From: Methanobacteriota archaeon
GTDB lineage: Archaea > Thermoplasmatota > Thermoplasmata > Lutacidiplasmatales > UBA184
Reading direction: 5' to 3'
Assembly (NCBI GenBank): GCA_013290045.1
Contig: JABCYU010000006.1
Coordinates: 1-36,866 of the forward strand
Length of the DNA: 36,866 bases
Part shown: one piece after another, positions 1 through 8,605 of the stretch
Layout: every line of letters begins with the position of its first letter
Numbering within the stretch: position 1 is the stretch's first letter
Notes under the pieces: generated by a model
Database searches by the model: none
Told to the model about the DNA's origin: nothing
What the model saw: the letters and a program-made list of their open reading frames with translations, nothing else
Translations under genes and position numbers: made by a program

Positions 1-3000
1 ACGTCGATCCGGTCGCCGCCAGGAACTGCTCGTACTGCTGTCCGGAGCCGACCGGGACCAGCTGCGTGGTGTTGACGCTCGGCGTGAACGTCGCTCCGTC
101 GGGGACCACGACGGAGTAGTGACCGCTCAGCGCGGTGACGGGGATCGCGATCCCGTAGGGGCCGGTCAGCGTGAACTCGAAGCTGGCGTTCAGCGGGCCC
201 CCCGAGGGCATCGTGAGGTTGCCGGAGAGCGTCGACCCGCTTGGGATGAGGGAGATCGGGATCTTGATCTTCCCCGTGGCGTTGATCGTCGTCGTGCCGA
301 TCGTCGCGTACGTCCGATTCCCCGCCTGGGCGACGGCGTAGACCTGGTAGCCGCCCGGCGCCGCGTAGAATCGCCCCTCGAAGGTCGCGCCGTTGACGGT
401 GAGGTTCATCTGCGCGGAGTGGAGATGGAGCGTCACCGACGAGTTGGTGACGTTCCCCGGGAGGTCCAGATCGCCGGTCGATAGGACCTGGCGGAGCACG
501 ATCAACGTGATGTTCGTCTGCTGCGAACCGAAGGGTATGACGGCGTAGCCGGTCGCCGCTGGCAGATAGAGCGCCGAGCCGTTCGGAACCGTCGCGAACG
601 CGGTGATCCGATAGCTCCCCGGGTGGACGGTGAGGGCGAAGGTGGGACCCCCGGTCGCGAAGACGCTCTGGGCGGTGGAGCTGTTCGCCGTGAGGTTCAG
701 CGATAAGGAGCTCCCGGTCGGCAGCCCGACGACTTGGACGCTCACGGGAACCTGATCGACGGTGAGCGGGACGGCGGTGAGCGCCCCCACCGTGCTCGGG
801 GAAAGCCCGCAGCTGGAATAGGGGGCATACCCCACCGCGTTCACCCCGACGCAGTAGGTGGAAGAAGTAGGGAGCGTCCCCGGGAGAACGAAGCTGACGT
901 TGCCCGTTGAGTTCGACAGCGTCGAGACGATCGCGCCGCCGGTCGTCGAGACGGTGACCACGGCGCGGACCGCCGGGTAGTATCCGGTCGATCCGGAGAA
1001 GGTCGCCAGGCCGACGACCGCGCTCAACCGGATCCCCGGGACGAGCGTCAGATCGAGCTCCTGCGAGGCCGCTCGCAACGTCACCGTGGTGAGCTGGGCG
1101 TAGGTGGTCCGGGCGCTGCCGAGCCCCTGCGCGGCGAGCACCGTGTAGCTTCCCGCGGGGAGCCAGTCGACATAGCTCGAGGAGCCGTTCGAGAACGTCG
1201 AGGTCTGGTCGCCGCGCGCGTTGTAGACCGACACGAGCGTCGGCGCGGTCCCCACGGAGGTCGTGGGCGCGTGGATCCCCCCGTAGAGCTCCACGGCGGG
1301 GGAGATGAACAGCGGAGGGAGCGGGAATCCGCCCGGATTCGCCGTGACGTAGGCGTCCTCGAACCCGGCCTCGAGCGTCGATCCGACCAACCCGAGGCCG
1401 TAGACCGAGTAGTTGCCGACGGGGAGGACGGCCGTGATCGTTCCATCGGCGCCCGTGACGTACGTCGTGGAGTTCGTCGAGGTCGGCGTCGTGCCGCTAC
1501 CGGGGACCGGCCCGACCGTCGTCGTGTTGCTCGATTTGCCGCTCGAGTTCGTCGTGCTGGTCTCGGCCTCGAGGGCAAAGTTGGGCGTCGTCGAGAACCG
1601 AACGGGGAACCCGGCGACCGGATTGCCGGCCGCGACGACGGTCAGGACGACGGACTCGACGGGGACGAGGGTGAGGTTGAGCTTCACGCGGCCCCCGGCC
1701 GAGGAGATCGGGATCGCCACGCCCGCCGACGCCTCGCTCCCGCGGCTCGCAGAGACGGAGTAGTTGCCGGGGACGAGGTTGCCGATCAGGAACCCGCCGG
1801 TCCCGTTGGTGGTCGTCGTCCCGACGACGGCGCCGGAGGAGGAGACGACCTTCACCGTCGCCCCCTGGGCCGAGCTCCGATCGGCGAACAACGCGACCCC
1901 GAAGACCTGGCCGGGGCGCAGCGCGGTGGTCTGGTTCACGACCTGGCCGGGGAGGGCGTAGACCTTCGACTCGCTGAAGTTCGCGCCCTGGAGCACCACG
2001 GAGAAATTGTAGACGCCCGCGGGGATGTTCGGGAAGTCGAACGCGCCGCTCGCGTCGGCGATCGCCCGGTGGGTCGACAGCCCCTGGCCCCACAGTTCGA
2101 CGGACGCGCCGGCGGCCAGCGGGTCCAGGTGGGGGATGTAGCTGGAGTTGTTCGCCGCATTCCAGTAGACGAACCCCTGCACCGTTGACGGCGGGAGGAC
2201 GATGGGGCGCACGACCGTGGGCGCGTCGAGCGAGAGGCCGAAGGCGTTGGGGACGAACAGATGGACCGTCCCGAGATGGCTGGTCCCGGCCTGCGAGAGG
2301 CCGTCGAGGGGGCCGGCGGTGACGTTGACGGTGTCGTTTCCGGGAGGCAGGACGACCGAGTAGGCTCCCGTCGAGCTCGTGATCGTCGTCATGTGGGGGA
2401 TCCCCCAGCTATCGTAGACCGTGACGCGCGCCGAGCTGACCGGGGTCCCGTCGGGGAGCTGGACGGTACCCGTCATCGGCTGTCCGGGGAAGTACTCCAG
2501 CATCGTTTCGCCGCCCTGGAAGTAGGCGCTCGGAGAGGTGTCCGCCGTGCCGTTGTGCGCCTTGGCCATCGCGACGGCCGTCGGCAGGTTCGCGGCGCTG
2601 AAGCAGCCCGGATGGGCGTTCGGGTTCGCGTAGGGGCAGTAGTACGCCGTCCGGTAGACGATCTGGAAGTGCTGGAGCATCCAGCCGGGTTCGATCGGGG
2701 AAGAGGCTGCCGCCCCCGTGACCCCGGGGATCCCGCCACCGGCCCCGATCTGGGTGCCGTTGTAGCCGATGAAGATGTGGTAGATCATCGTGTGGTAGAA
2801 CGCCGGAAGCCAGTTGATGTTGTACTGGGCGACGGCGATCCCCGGCGGGACGTGGTTGACGGGGTAGGTATTGCCGTCCGAGCCGAGGGCGCTCAGCGTA
2901 TAGTACGCCGTGGCGGCGCCGTCACCCCCGATGGCCCGGTCGGTGAGGTCCGCCGGGGCGTAGAAGATGCCGGTGTTGCTGCCCGAGAATGGGAACAGAC

Positions 3001-5188
3001 GGTTGTCGACCATCGCGTAGCGGATCGACCAGCCCGTGTACGCCTGGACGTCGTTGTAGATCACCGACGATTGGTTGGTCCCCTGGCTCCCGAGGAAGTA
3101 GGAAACGGAATCGTAGAGCGCGTTGGGGGCGTCGAGGTGCGAGGGGTCCACGGCGACATAGCGCTCCGGGTGCGCGATCACGAGGGGGATGTCGTTCGAG
3201 CTGTTGACCATCAGCGTATGCAAGGTGGTCAGGTTGACCCCGTCCCGGGCGAGGATCTGGTTGAGGGCGGCCGGTAGGTAGGGGTCGGCCGAGCGTTTCT
3301 GCTCGGCCACGAGGAGCGTGGTGGTCAGGATGCCGATCGCCTGGCTCTCGTTCTGCGAGAGCAGGAAGTTGCCGGCCGGGTCGATGCCGTTCTGGAAGTT
3401 GTCCGCGACGGTCGGATGCAACCCTTGGCTCGCCGCCTGGAATCCGTAGTCCCACCAGCTGACGAACGCGGGGCGCTGCGGAGCCGGAAGGTTCTGATCC
3501 TGCTGGGCGAGCCAGTTGTACCCGGCCTCGTCGTACTGGTTCGGCGTGTCGAGCTGGGTGCCCGCGGCGCCGAGGTAGAAGCTCGTCGCATTGCTCGCCG
3601 AGGTCCGCAATACGGTCGGCAGGCTGTTGAAGATCTGCTGGTTGTACGTGCTCTTCTGGTTGTACGGGATCCCGGCGTCGATCGCGTACCAGACGTTGGG
3701 CAGGAGGATCCCGACGACCAGGACGAGGATGAGGATGTGCCGAGCCTTGATCGACTTGCGGAACGCCGTGAACTGGCTGCGCCGGTCCGAGAGCGACGCG
3801 ACGTTGCGGCGCAGCTTCGAGTAGCTGCCGATGTCCAACGCGCGGACGATCGCCTCGGCCGGCAGCAAGGAGAACGCGGCCGACCCCAGGAAGAAGAATT
3901 TAGCGGCCGAGACCGGCAGGTAGATCGAGATCACCGCGAAGACGAGGAACATCAGCTGCGGGCGACGGAACCGTCCTCGGATGAGCGCCCAGACGAGGAG
4001 CCCCAGCCCGACGAAGGCGAGGAAGAACGTCACGACGCCGTAGCCGAGGATCAGCGCGTCGATGCTGGGAGCCTGCGCCTCGGCAACGGTCGAGTAGACG
4101 AGCGTCTTGACGAAGTAGCCCTGCCCCGTGATGATGTTGGTGAAATCGTTCTTGTCGAGGAAGTAGAGCGCCCCGACGACGGCGGCGCCCACGCCGGCCA
4201 GCACCGGTATCGACACGACCCAGGGCTGGTCGCGGAGCATCAGGAACGGGAGGAGGACGAGGAGCGCCCCGAAGAAGATCAAGAGAGGCAGGTTGAACCA
4301 GCCGGCGAACAGCCCCTGGGGGACATAGTAGGGCACCGCCATCGGGAAGCCGACCAGCCCGACGATCCACGTGGCGACGTACAGGCCGAACGAGTCCACC
4401 CGGCGGATCCGTTCGATGATCATCGCCAGCACCACGAAGACGACGATCGCCGAGACGACGAACGAGTACCCCTGCCAGGCGAGCGCCACGGAACCGAAGC
4501 AGACGCCCGTGAAGACCGCCCATTTCACCGCGTTCCGCTCGACGCGGAGGAAGGCGCGTAGCCCCGCCCAGACCTGTCGGGGTTGCCGGTAGTCGTCGAC
4601 CCAACGTCGGGAGCCGACGGCCCGGACCGTCCGAAGGTAACCGTAGACGGTGAGCAGGATGAAGAACGTGTAGAACGAGAGATAGTTCGCGTACCCCAGC
4701 GTCGACGAATCGATGTTCGCCACGAGCAGGGGGTAGATCATCGCGGCGACCAGGCCCACGCGCCGCCCGCTGACCTCCCGGCCGATGAGATAGACCGGGA
4801 ACACCCCGAGCGCCGCCCAGATCGGACCCTGGGCATCGAGGAACCAGGCGGCCGCCACGCCGGCGTTCCCGTGGAAGAACGGGGCGAACAGGATCCCGAG
4901 GATCGCGTTCATCCAGTCGAACAGCGGCTCCCGCGGGTTCACCGCCCCGTTCGGGTAGTTCAGCAGGTTGTCGCGCACCAGGTTGTGGTGGTTGAGGACG
5001 ATGTACTCGGCGACCCGGGAGTGGTAGAACGAATCCGAGCCCCCTCCGTAGACGTACAGCGGACCCCATTGCTGGATCAGCGTGGCCATCCAGAGCGACC
5101 GGATCAGGATCGCCGACGTGAATGCGGTGAGCAGAATGACGACCGTCCAGATGTGACGGCGCCACCAGCTCGTTCCGGACGGATCCAT
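1..5188 (-). CDS. aglB: STT3/AglB oligosaccharyltransferase with long beta-sandwich repeat tail (3' end outside window)
   Basis: Transfers a lipid-linked glycan to asparagine in N-X-S/T sequons on the outer face of the membrane. The minus-strand frame is open from the ATG at 5188 to the window edge (at least 1729 residues), so the ORF track omits it. The first ~500 residues are hydrophobic multi-pass membrane sequence. Asp52 lies in a SDSFYHSRVAEY segment typical of the first STT3 acidic motif, and the family signature WWDYG is at residues 578-582. From about residue 905 the protein becomes some eight or nine repeated modules with a G-x-Y-x-V beta pattern (for example TGTVQLPDGTPVSSARVTV), resembling CarboxypepD_reg/Ig-like folds. 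The tail is rich in N-X-S/T sequons. Family AglB proteins are commonly 800-1000 residues, so the tail is extra. Start chosen because a TATA box lies about 45 bases upstream. Family call is sure; the role of the tail is unknown. Confidence 0.92.
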   Translation of the reverse strand, partial: MDPSGTSWWRRHIWTVVILLTAFTSAILIRSLWMATLIQQWGPLYVYGGGSDSFYHSRVAEYIVLNHHNLVRDNLLNYPNGAVNPREPLFDWMNAILGILFAPFFHGNAGVAAAWFLDAQGPIWAALGVFPVYLIGREVSGRRVGLVAAMIYPLLVANIDSSTLGYANYLSFYTFFILLTVYGYLRTVRAVGSRRWVDDYRQPRQVWAGLRAFLRVERNAVKWAVFTGVCFGSVALAWQGYSFVVSAIVVFVVLAMIIERIRRVDSFGLYVATWIVGLVGFPMAVPYYVPQGLFAGWFNLPLLIFFGALLVLLPFLMLRDQPWVVSIPVLAGVGAAVVGALYFLDKNDFTNIITGQGYFVKTLVYSTVAEAQAPSIDALILGYGVVTFFLAFVGLGLLVWALIRGRFRRPQLMFLVFAVISIYLPVSAAKFFFLGSAAFSLLPAEAIVRALDIGSYSKLRRNVASLSDRRSQFTAFRKSIKARHILILVLVVGILLPNVWYAIDAGIPYNQKSTYNQQIFNSLPTVLRTSASNATSFYLGAAGTQLDTPNQYDEAGYNWLAQQDQNLPAPQRPAFVSWWDYGFQAASQGLHPTVADNFQNGIDPAGNFLLSQNESQAIGILTTTLLVAEQKRSADPYLPAALNQILARDGVNLTTLHTLMVNSSNDIPLVIAHPERYVAVDPSHLDAPNALYDSVSYFLGSQGTNQSSVIYNDVQAYTGWSIRYAMVDNRLFPFSGSNTGIFYAPADLTDRAIGGDGAATAYYTLSALGSDGNTYPVNHVPPGIAVAQYNINWLPAFYHTMIYHIFIGYNGTQIGAGGGIPGVTGAAASSPIEPGWMLQHFQIVYRTAYYCPYANPNAHPGCFSAANLPTAVAMAKAHNGTADTSPSAYFQGGETMLEYFPGQPMTGTVQLPDGTPVSSARVTVYDSWGIPHMTTITSSTGAYSVVLPPGNDTVNVTAGPLDGLSQAGTSHLGTVHLFVPNAFGLSLDAPTVVRPIVLPPSTVQGFVYWNAANNSSYIPHLDPLAAGASVELWGQGLSTHRAIADASGAFDFPNIPAGVYNFSVVLQGANFSESKVYALPGQVVNQTTALRPGQVFGVALFADRSSAQGATVKVVSSSGAVVGTTTTNGTGGFLIGNLVPGNYSVSASRGSEASAGVAIPISSAGGRVKLNLTLVPVESVVLTVVAAGNPVAGFPVRFSTTPNFALEAETSTTNSSGKSSNTTTVGPVPGSGTTPTSTNSTTYVTGADGTITAVLPVGNYSVYGLGLVGSTLEAGFEDAYVTANPGGFPLPPLFISPAVELYGGIHAPTTSVGTAPTLVSVYNARGDQTSTFSNGSSSYVDWLPAGSYTVLAAQGLGSARTTYAQLTTVTLRAASQELDLTLVPGIRLSAVVGLATFSGSTGYYPAVRAVVTVSTTGGAIVSTLSNSTGNVSFVLPGTLPTSSTYCVGVNAVGYAPYSSCGLSPSTVGALTAVPLTVDQVPVSVQVVGLPTGSSLSLNLTANSSTAQSVFATGGPTFALTVHPGSYRITAFATVPNGSALYLPAATGYAVIPFGSQQTNITLIVLRQVLSTGDLDLPGNVTNSSVTLHLHSAQMNLTVNGATFEGRFYAAPGGYQVYAVAQAGNRTYATIGTTTINATGKIKIPISLIPSGSTLSGNLTMPSGGPLNASFEFTLTGPYGIAIPVTALSGHYSVVVPDGATFTPSVNTTQLVPVGSGQQYEQFLAATGST

Positions 5189-5232
5189 CGGCCTGCGGCT
5201 CCCCTCGTGAACCGCGCGCGAGACCAAGGGGG

Positions 5233-5244
5233 CCTATTTATAGG
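5233..5244 (-). promoter_or_regulatory. TATA box of the STT3/AglB gene
   Basis: The minus strand reads CCTATAAATAGG, a near-ideal archaeal TATA box in otherwise GC-rich sequence. It ends 44 bases before the ATG, which would give a leader of about 20 bases. No gene on the plus strand could use it. Confidence 0.7.
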
Positions 5245-5279
5245 CTTCACACCCGGAGGGAGCCACCGGCCCTCGGTGG

Positions 5280-5774
5280 CTACGGTTGGGCGCGGAACCG
5301 GTAGAAAACGCGGCCATCCGGCACGTCGAACGGCTCGACGGAGACGCTCATCCCGATCTCGCATCCGTCCCAGGGTCGGCCGACGATGCGGCCGAACAAA
5401 CGGAGCGCGACCCCCTCGAGATCGACAAGGCCGACGACGAACGGAACGTCCGACTCCATCCCGAGCGGGGCGCCCGCCAGAACGGCGCTGAAAGCGTAGA
5501 CGGTGCCGCGCTTGGGGAGCTCGATCCACTCCATCTCTTCCCCGTGGCACGTGGGACAGACGACCCTCGGGGGCCACGCCATCGTCGCATCCCTCGGGCA
5601 CCGCGTCGTCGTGAGGCGACCGAGACGCAACTCGTCGAAGAACTTCGCGAGTCGGGTCTGACCGGCGTCCTCGAGGGGAAAGAAGTCGAGGAGGAACGGC
5701 GGGCGATCGTACGGAGGTTCCGGAGGGCCGGGCACCCGGCCCCCCGAACCTACCGTCGGGACCGCGCCGGCCAT
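5280..5774 (-). CDS. DUF35 OB-fold / zinc-ribbon acyl-CoA-associated protein (copy 1)
   Basis: A 164-residue DUF35-family protein. In archaea these partner SCP2-type thiolases, and one bridges thiolase and HMG-CoA synthase. The zinc-ribbon region near residues 57-75 reads RCPRD then CPTC, so the second cysteine of the first CxxC knuckle is Asp and only three cysteine ligands remain. The C-terminal half (AFSAVLAGAPLGMESDVPFVVGLVDLEG onwards, quoted in part) has the OB-fold pattern. Its ATG directly follows the stop codon of the thiolase upstream, so the two are cotranslated and probably bind each other. It is the last gene of the leu-like operon. A second DUF35 protein with a full four-Cys ribbon lies at 35562-36059. 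Confidence 0.85.
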   Translation of the reverse strand: MAGAVPTVGSGGRVPGPPEPPYDRPPFLLDFFPLEDAGQTRLAKFFDELRLGRLTTTRCPRDATMAWPPRVVCPTCHGEEMEWIELPKRGTVYAFSAVLAGAPLGMESDVPFVVGLVDLEGVALRLFGRIVGRPWDGCEIGMSVSVEPFDVPDGRVFYRFRAQP

Positions 5775-6956
5775 CTAGCCCCCCCGTTGGTAGATCATCA
5801 TCGAGTGGACGTTGGCGCTCCCGGAGAGGTTGTGGACCAGCGCCCAGTTCGGATCCGGTACCTGACGCGCGGCCGGGACCCGGTGGGCGAACTGGTCGAA
5901 CACCTCGACGGCCTGCGCGATCCCCGTGGCTCCGAGGGGGTGGCCGCAGCCGAGCAACCCCCCGCGCGGGTTCACGACGATCTTCCCCCCGAGGTCCGAC
6001 GAACCGTCGGCGGCGAACGCGCCACCCGCCCCCGGGGGGCAGAGGCCCAGCGCCTCGTACTCGATGATCTCGGAGATCGAGAAGCAGTCGTGGAGCTCGG
6101 CCATGTCGAGGTCCCCGACGCTGATGTGGGCGCTACGGAACGCTTCGTCGGCCGCCTTGCGCATCCCCGTCCACTCGGTGAGCGAGCCGGCGTTCGCGAG
6201 GTTGTGGAAGTCCGAGTACTGCCCGGAGCCGCGGATCCAAGCGGGCGTGTCGGTGTAGCCGCGGACGAGCTCGCGCGCGGCGAGCACCACGGCCGCCGCC
6301 CCATCGGTCATCGACGAGCAGTCGCCGAGACGAAGCGGGGGGGAAACGAGCGGAAGGCGCAGGAGCTTCTCGGTCGAGAAGACCTTCTCGTGGAACTGCG
6401 CGTTCGGGTTGGAGTTGGCGAACCGATGGTTCTTCGCTGAGACGGCCGCCATCTGCTCGGCCGTCGTTCCGTGCTCGAGCATGTGGCGCTGGGCCACCAT
6501 GGCGAAGAACGGGGGCGCCGTCGCCCCGTGGGCCCCGTCCCACGGACGGTCCATGACGCACGCCATCGACGTGTTCGCCTCGGCCATCGACGGCAGGTTC
6601 ATCTTCTCGACGCCGACCGCCACCGCGACGTCGGAGAGCCCGGAGGCGATCGCGGCGTAGGCGGAGCGGATCGCCGACTGTCCCGAGGCGCACGCGAGCT
6701 CGGTCCGCTGCAGGATGCGGCGGGGAGCGAGGCCCATCTGCTCGGCGGCGAGGGGAGCGACGTGCGACTGGAACGCGAACCGTTCGGGCTCCGCCGCCCC
6801 GACGAACAGCGAATCGACGTCCTTCGCATCGAGCCCCGGCACCGCCCGGAACAGTTGCGCCCCGGCCTCCTGGGCGAGCTCGGGCCACGTCGCGGCGCGG
6901 AGGCCGAACTTCGTCGTGGCCCCCCCGACGACGGCGACCTCGCGGAGCTCGGTCAT
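5775..6956 (-). CDS. SCP2-type thiolase (acetyl-CoA/acyl-CoA acyltransferase), catalytically intact
   Basis: A 393-residue thiolase of the archaeal SCP2-like type, joining or cleaving acyl-CoA and acetyl-CoA. The nucleophile is Cys89 in ELACASG. The HDCF motif (ELHDCFSISE) and the GHP motif in LLGCGHPLGATG are both present, as is a C-terminal HNLSGS segment. The ATG overlaps the stop of the upstream dehydrogenase in an ATGA arrangement, and the DUF35 gene follows with no gap. Substrate cannot be read from the sequence; acetoacetyl-CoA formation for mevalonate is attractive because the thiolase homologue in the mevalonate operon at 34380 lacks key catalytic residues. A degradative role in amino-acid or fatty-acid breakdown is also possible. 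Confidence 0.9.
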   Translation of the reverse strand: MTELREVAVVGGATTKFGLRAATWPELAQEAGAQLFRAVPGLDAKDVDSLFVGAAEPERFAFQSHVAPLAAEQMGLAPRRILQRTELACASGQSAIRSAYAAIASGLSDVAVAVGVEKMNLPSMAEANTSMACVMDRPWDGAHGATAPPFFAMVAQRHMLEHGTTAEQMAAVSAKNHRFANSNPNAQFHEKVFSTEKLLRLPLVSPPLRLGDCSSMTDGAAAVVLAARELVRGYTDTPAWIRGSGQYSDFHNLANAGSLTEWTGMRKAADEAFRSAHISVGDLDMAELHDCFSISEIIEYEALGLCPPGAGGAFAADGSSDLGGKIVVNPRGGLLGCGHPLGATGIAQAVEVFDQFAHRVPAARQVPDPNWALVHNLSGSANVHSMMIYQRGG

Positions 6957-8086
6957 GCGGCCTCACCTCGGACCGCGGTCAGGACGGCGTCCCCCGCCCC
7001 CGTGGTCGATATCGGTCCCCCCTGGTCGTAGGTCCGCGCGGAGCCTGCGGCGATCACCCGGCCGAGCGCCCGTTCGAGGCGGTCCGCTTGGCGCGTCATC
7101 CGAGCGTCCCCGTGGCGCTCGCCGAGCCAGCGCAACATCATCTCGACGGCGAAGAACGTAGCGAACGGGTTCACCTGGTCCTTCCCGGCGTACTTCGGCG
7201 CGCTTCCGTGGACCGGTTCGAACATCCCGTGCTCGGTCCCGATATTGCCGCCGGCCGCGAAGCCCATCCCGCCCTGCAATACCGAGGCGAGGTCGGTGAT
7301 GATGTCGCCCATCATGTTCGTGGAGACCACCACATCGTAGTGCTCCGGGTTCCGGACCACCCACTGGGTGAACGCGTCGACGTAGGCGTAGTCCCGCTCG
7401 ATCTCGGGGTACTCCGTCGCCACGCGATCGAACGTCTCCCGGAAGAACCGGCACCCCTCGAGCACGTTCGACTTGTCGACGCACGTGACGCGCTTCTTCC
7501 CGTCCTCCGGGGCCCCTCGGGAGCGTCGGCGGGCGAGTTCGAAGGCGTAGCGGATGACGCGCTCCGCCCCCTTGCGGGTGATGACGCGCGTGTCGATCGC
7601 CACCTCGGTCCCCTCCCCACGGGTCAGGCGGCCGTGGGCCGGCGTGTAGAGCCCCTCGGTGTTCTCCCGGATGATCACCATGTCGACGTTCTTCGGAGAC
7701 CAGACCTGCTTGTACTCTCCGCTGATCCGGTGGAGGACCCCCGGGTACAGCCGACACGGACGAACGTTGGCGAACAGATCGAGCTGGCGTCGAAGCCCGA
7801 GGACGATCGAGGCCCCGGCGATCTCCCCGTTCGGCAGCGAGACGCCCGGCCAACCGACGGCGCCGAGCAGGATCGCGTCGGCCTGGCGGGCCGCCGTCTC
7901 GGCCTCCTCCGTCCACTCCCGGCCATGGGCCTGATAGTACTGCGCGCCCCCGGGATGCTCGGCGATCCGCCACGGCGCGCTATCCCCTTCGGCGAGGGTC
8001 TCCAACAGACGTCGGCCCTGTCGAACAACCTCGGGTCCCGTCCCGTCGCCCGGCAAGAGGACGAGGTCGTACGGGGCCCCGCTCAT
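6953..8086 (-). CDS. leuB: LeuB-like NAD(P)-dependent 3-isopropylmalate / homoisocitrate-type dehydrogenase
   Basis: A 377-residue beta-decarboxylating dehydrogenase (isocitrate/isopropylmalate dehydrogenase family), oxidising and decarboxylating a 2-hydroxy acid to a 2-oxoacid. Seen are the N-terminal LLPGDGTGPEV, the substrate-contact stretch LRRQLDLFANVRP, VIIRENTEGLY, and the late EPVHGSAPKYAGK segment. RENTEGLY occurs in archaeal LeuB and in homoisocitrate dehydrogenase, so it does not settle the substrate. The track shows a 548-residue ORF; the start is set at the ATG at 8086, which overlaps the leuD stop as ATGA and gives a normal N-terminus (MSGAPYDLVLLPGDG). The stop overlaps the thiolase start in the same way. 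Confidence 0.88.
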   Translation of the reverse strand: MSGAPYDLVLLPGDGTGPEVVRQGRRLLETLAEGDSAPWRIAEHPGGAQYYQAHGREWTEEAETAARQADAILLGAVGWPGVSLPNGEIAGASIVLGLRRQLDLFANVRPCRLYPGVLHRISGEYKQVWSPKNVDMVIIRENTEGLYTPAHGRLTRGEGTEVAIDTRVITRKGAERVIRYAFELARRRSRGAPEDGKKRVTCVDKSNVLEGCRFFRETFDRVATEYPEIERDYAYVDAFTQWVVRNPEHYDVVVSTNMMGDIITDLASVLQGGMGFAAGGNIGTEHGMFEPVHGSAPKYAGKDQVNPFATFFAVEMMLRWLGERHGDARMTRQADRLERALGRVIAAGSARTYDQGGPISTTGAGDAVLTAVRGEAA

Positions 8087-8595
8087 GCGCCGGCCTGCCC
8101 CGCCAGCTCGCGTCGTACCTTCTCGACCAGGCCGCCCGCATCGAGCAGCTCCAGGAGATGGGTAGGGAGGGGAGGGAATCGGATCTGCGTCCCGGTCCGC
8201 TCGTTGGTGACCGTTCCGCCGCGCATCTCGATGCGGGCGGGGTCCCCGTTCTCGAAGATCGCGCGAACGCCGCGGACCTCGATGGTCGGGAGGCCGAGGT
8301 TGATCGAGTTGCGGAAGAAGATGCGCGCGAACGTGTCGGCGACGATGGCGCCGACGCCGATCGCCCGAAGGGCTTGCGGGGCATGCTCCCGGCTGCTCCC
8401 GCAGCCGAAGTTCACCCCCGCGACGAGGATGTCCCCCGGCCGTGCGCCCTTCGCGAATTCGGGGAGCGCGATCTCGAAGACGTGCTTCTTGAGCTCGTTG
8501 GGATCGATGACCGTGAGGTACTTTCCGCTGATGATCCCGTCGGTATCGACGTCGTCGCCCAACGTCCAGACCCGGCCCCGGATGATCTCCTCCAC
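8083..8595 (-). CDS. leuD: 3-isopropylmalate/homoaconitate hydro-lyase small subunit
   Basis: A 170-residue archaeal-type small subunit that forms the swivel domain of the LeuCD isomerase. The signature NFGCGSSREHAP is present, followed by ADTFARIFFRNSINLG. The loop after DTDGIISGK reads YLTV. In characterised Methanocaldococcus enzymes this loop is YLRT in homoaconitase and YLV-type in isopropylmalate isomerase, so YLTV matches neither and the substrate stays open. The start codon is GTG at 8595, supported by a GGAGG five bases upstream, ten bases after the leuC stop. The stop overlaps the leuB start. Confidence 0.9.
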   Translation of the reverse strand: MEEIIRGRVWTLGDDVDTDGIISGKYLTVIDPNELKKHVFEIALPEFAKGARPGDILVAGVNFGCGSSREHAPQALRAIGVGAIVADTFARIFFRNSINLGLPTIEVRGVRAIFENGDPARIEMRGGTVTNERTGTQIRFPPLPTHLLELLDAGGLVEKVRRELAGQAGA

Positions 8596-8605
8596 TCACG
8601 CCTCC

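Noticed and set aside
3416-4561. 381-residue plus-strand ORF and other long ORFs opposite the STT3 gene
   Set aside because: Charged, Arg/Asp/Glu-rich composition typical of antisense frames in GC-rich DNA; the minus-strand frame carries WWDYG and membrane segments.
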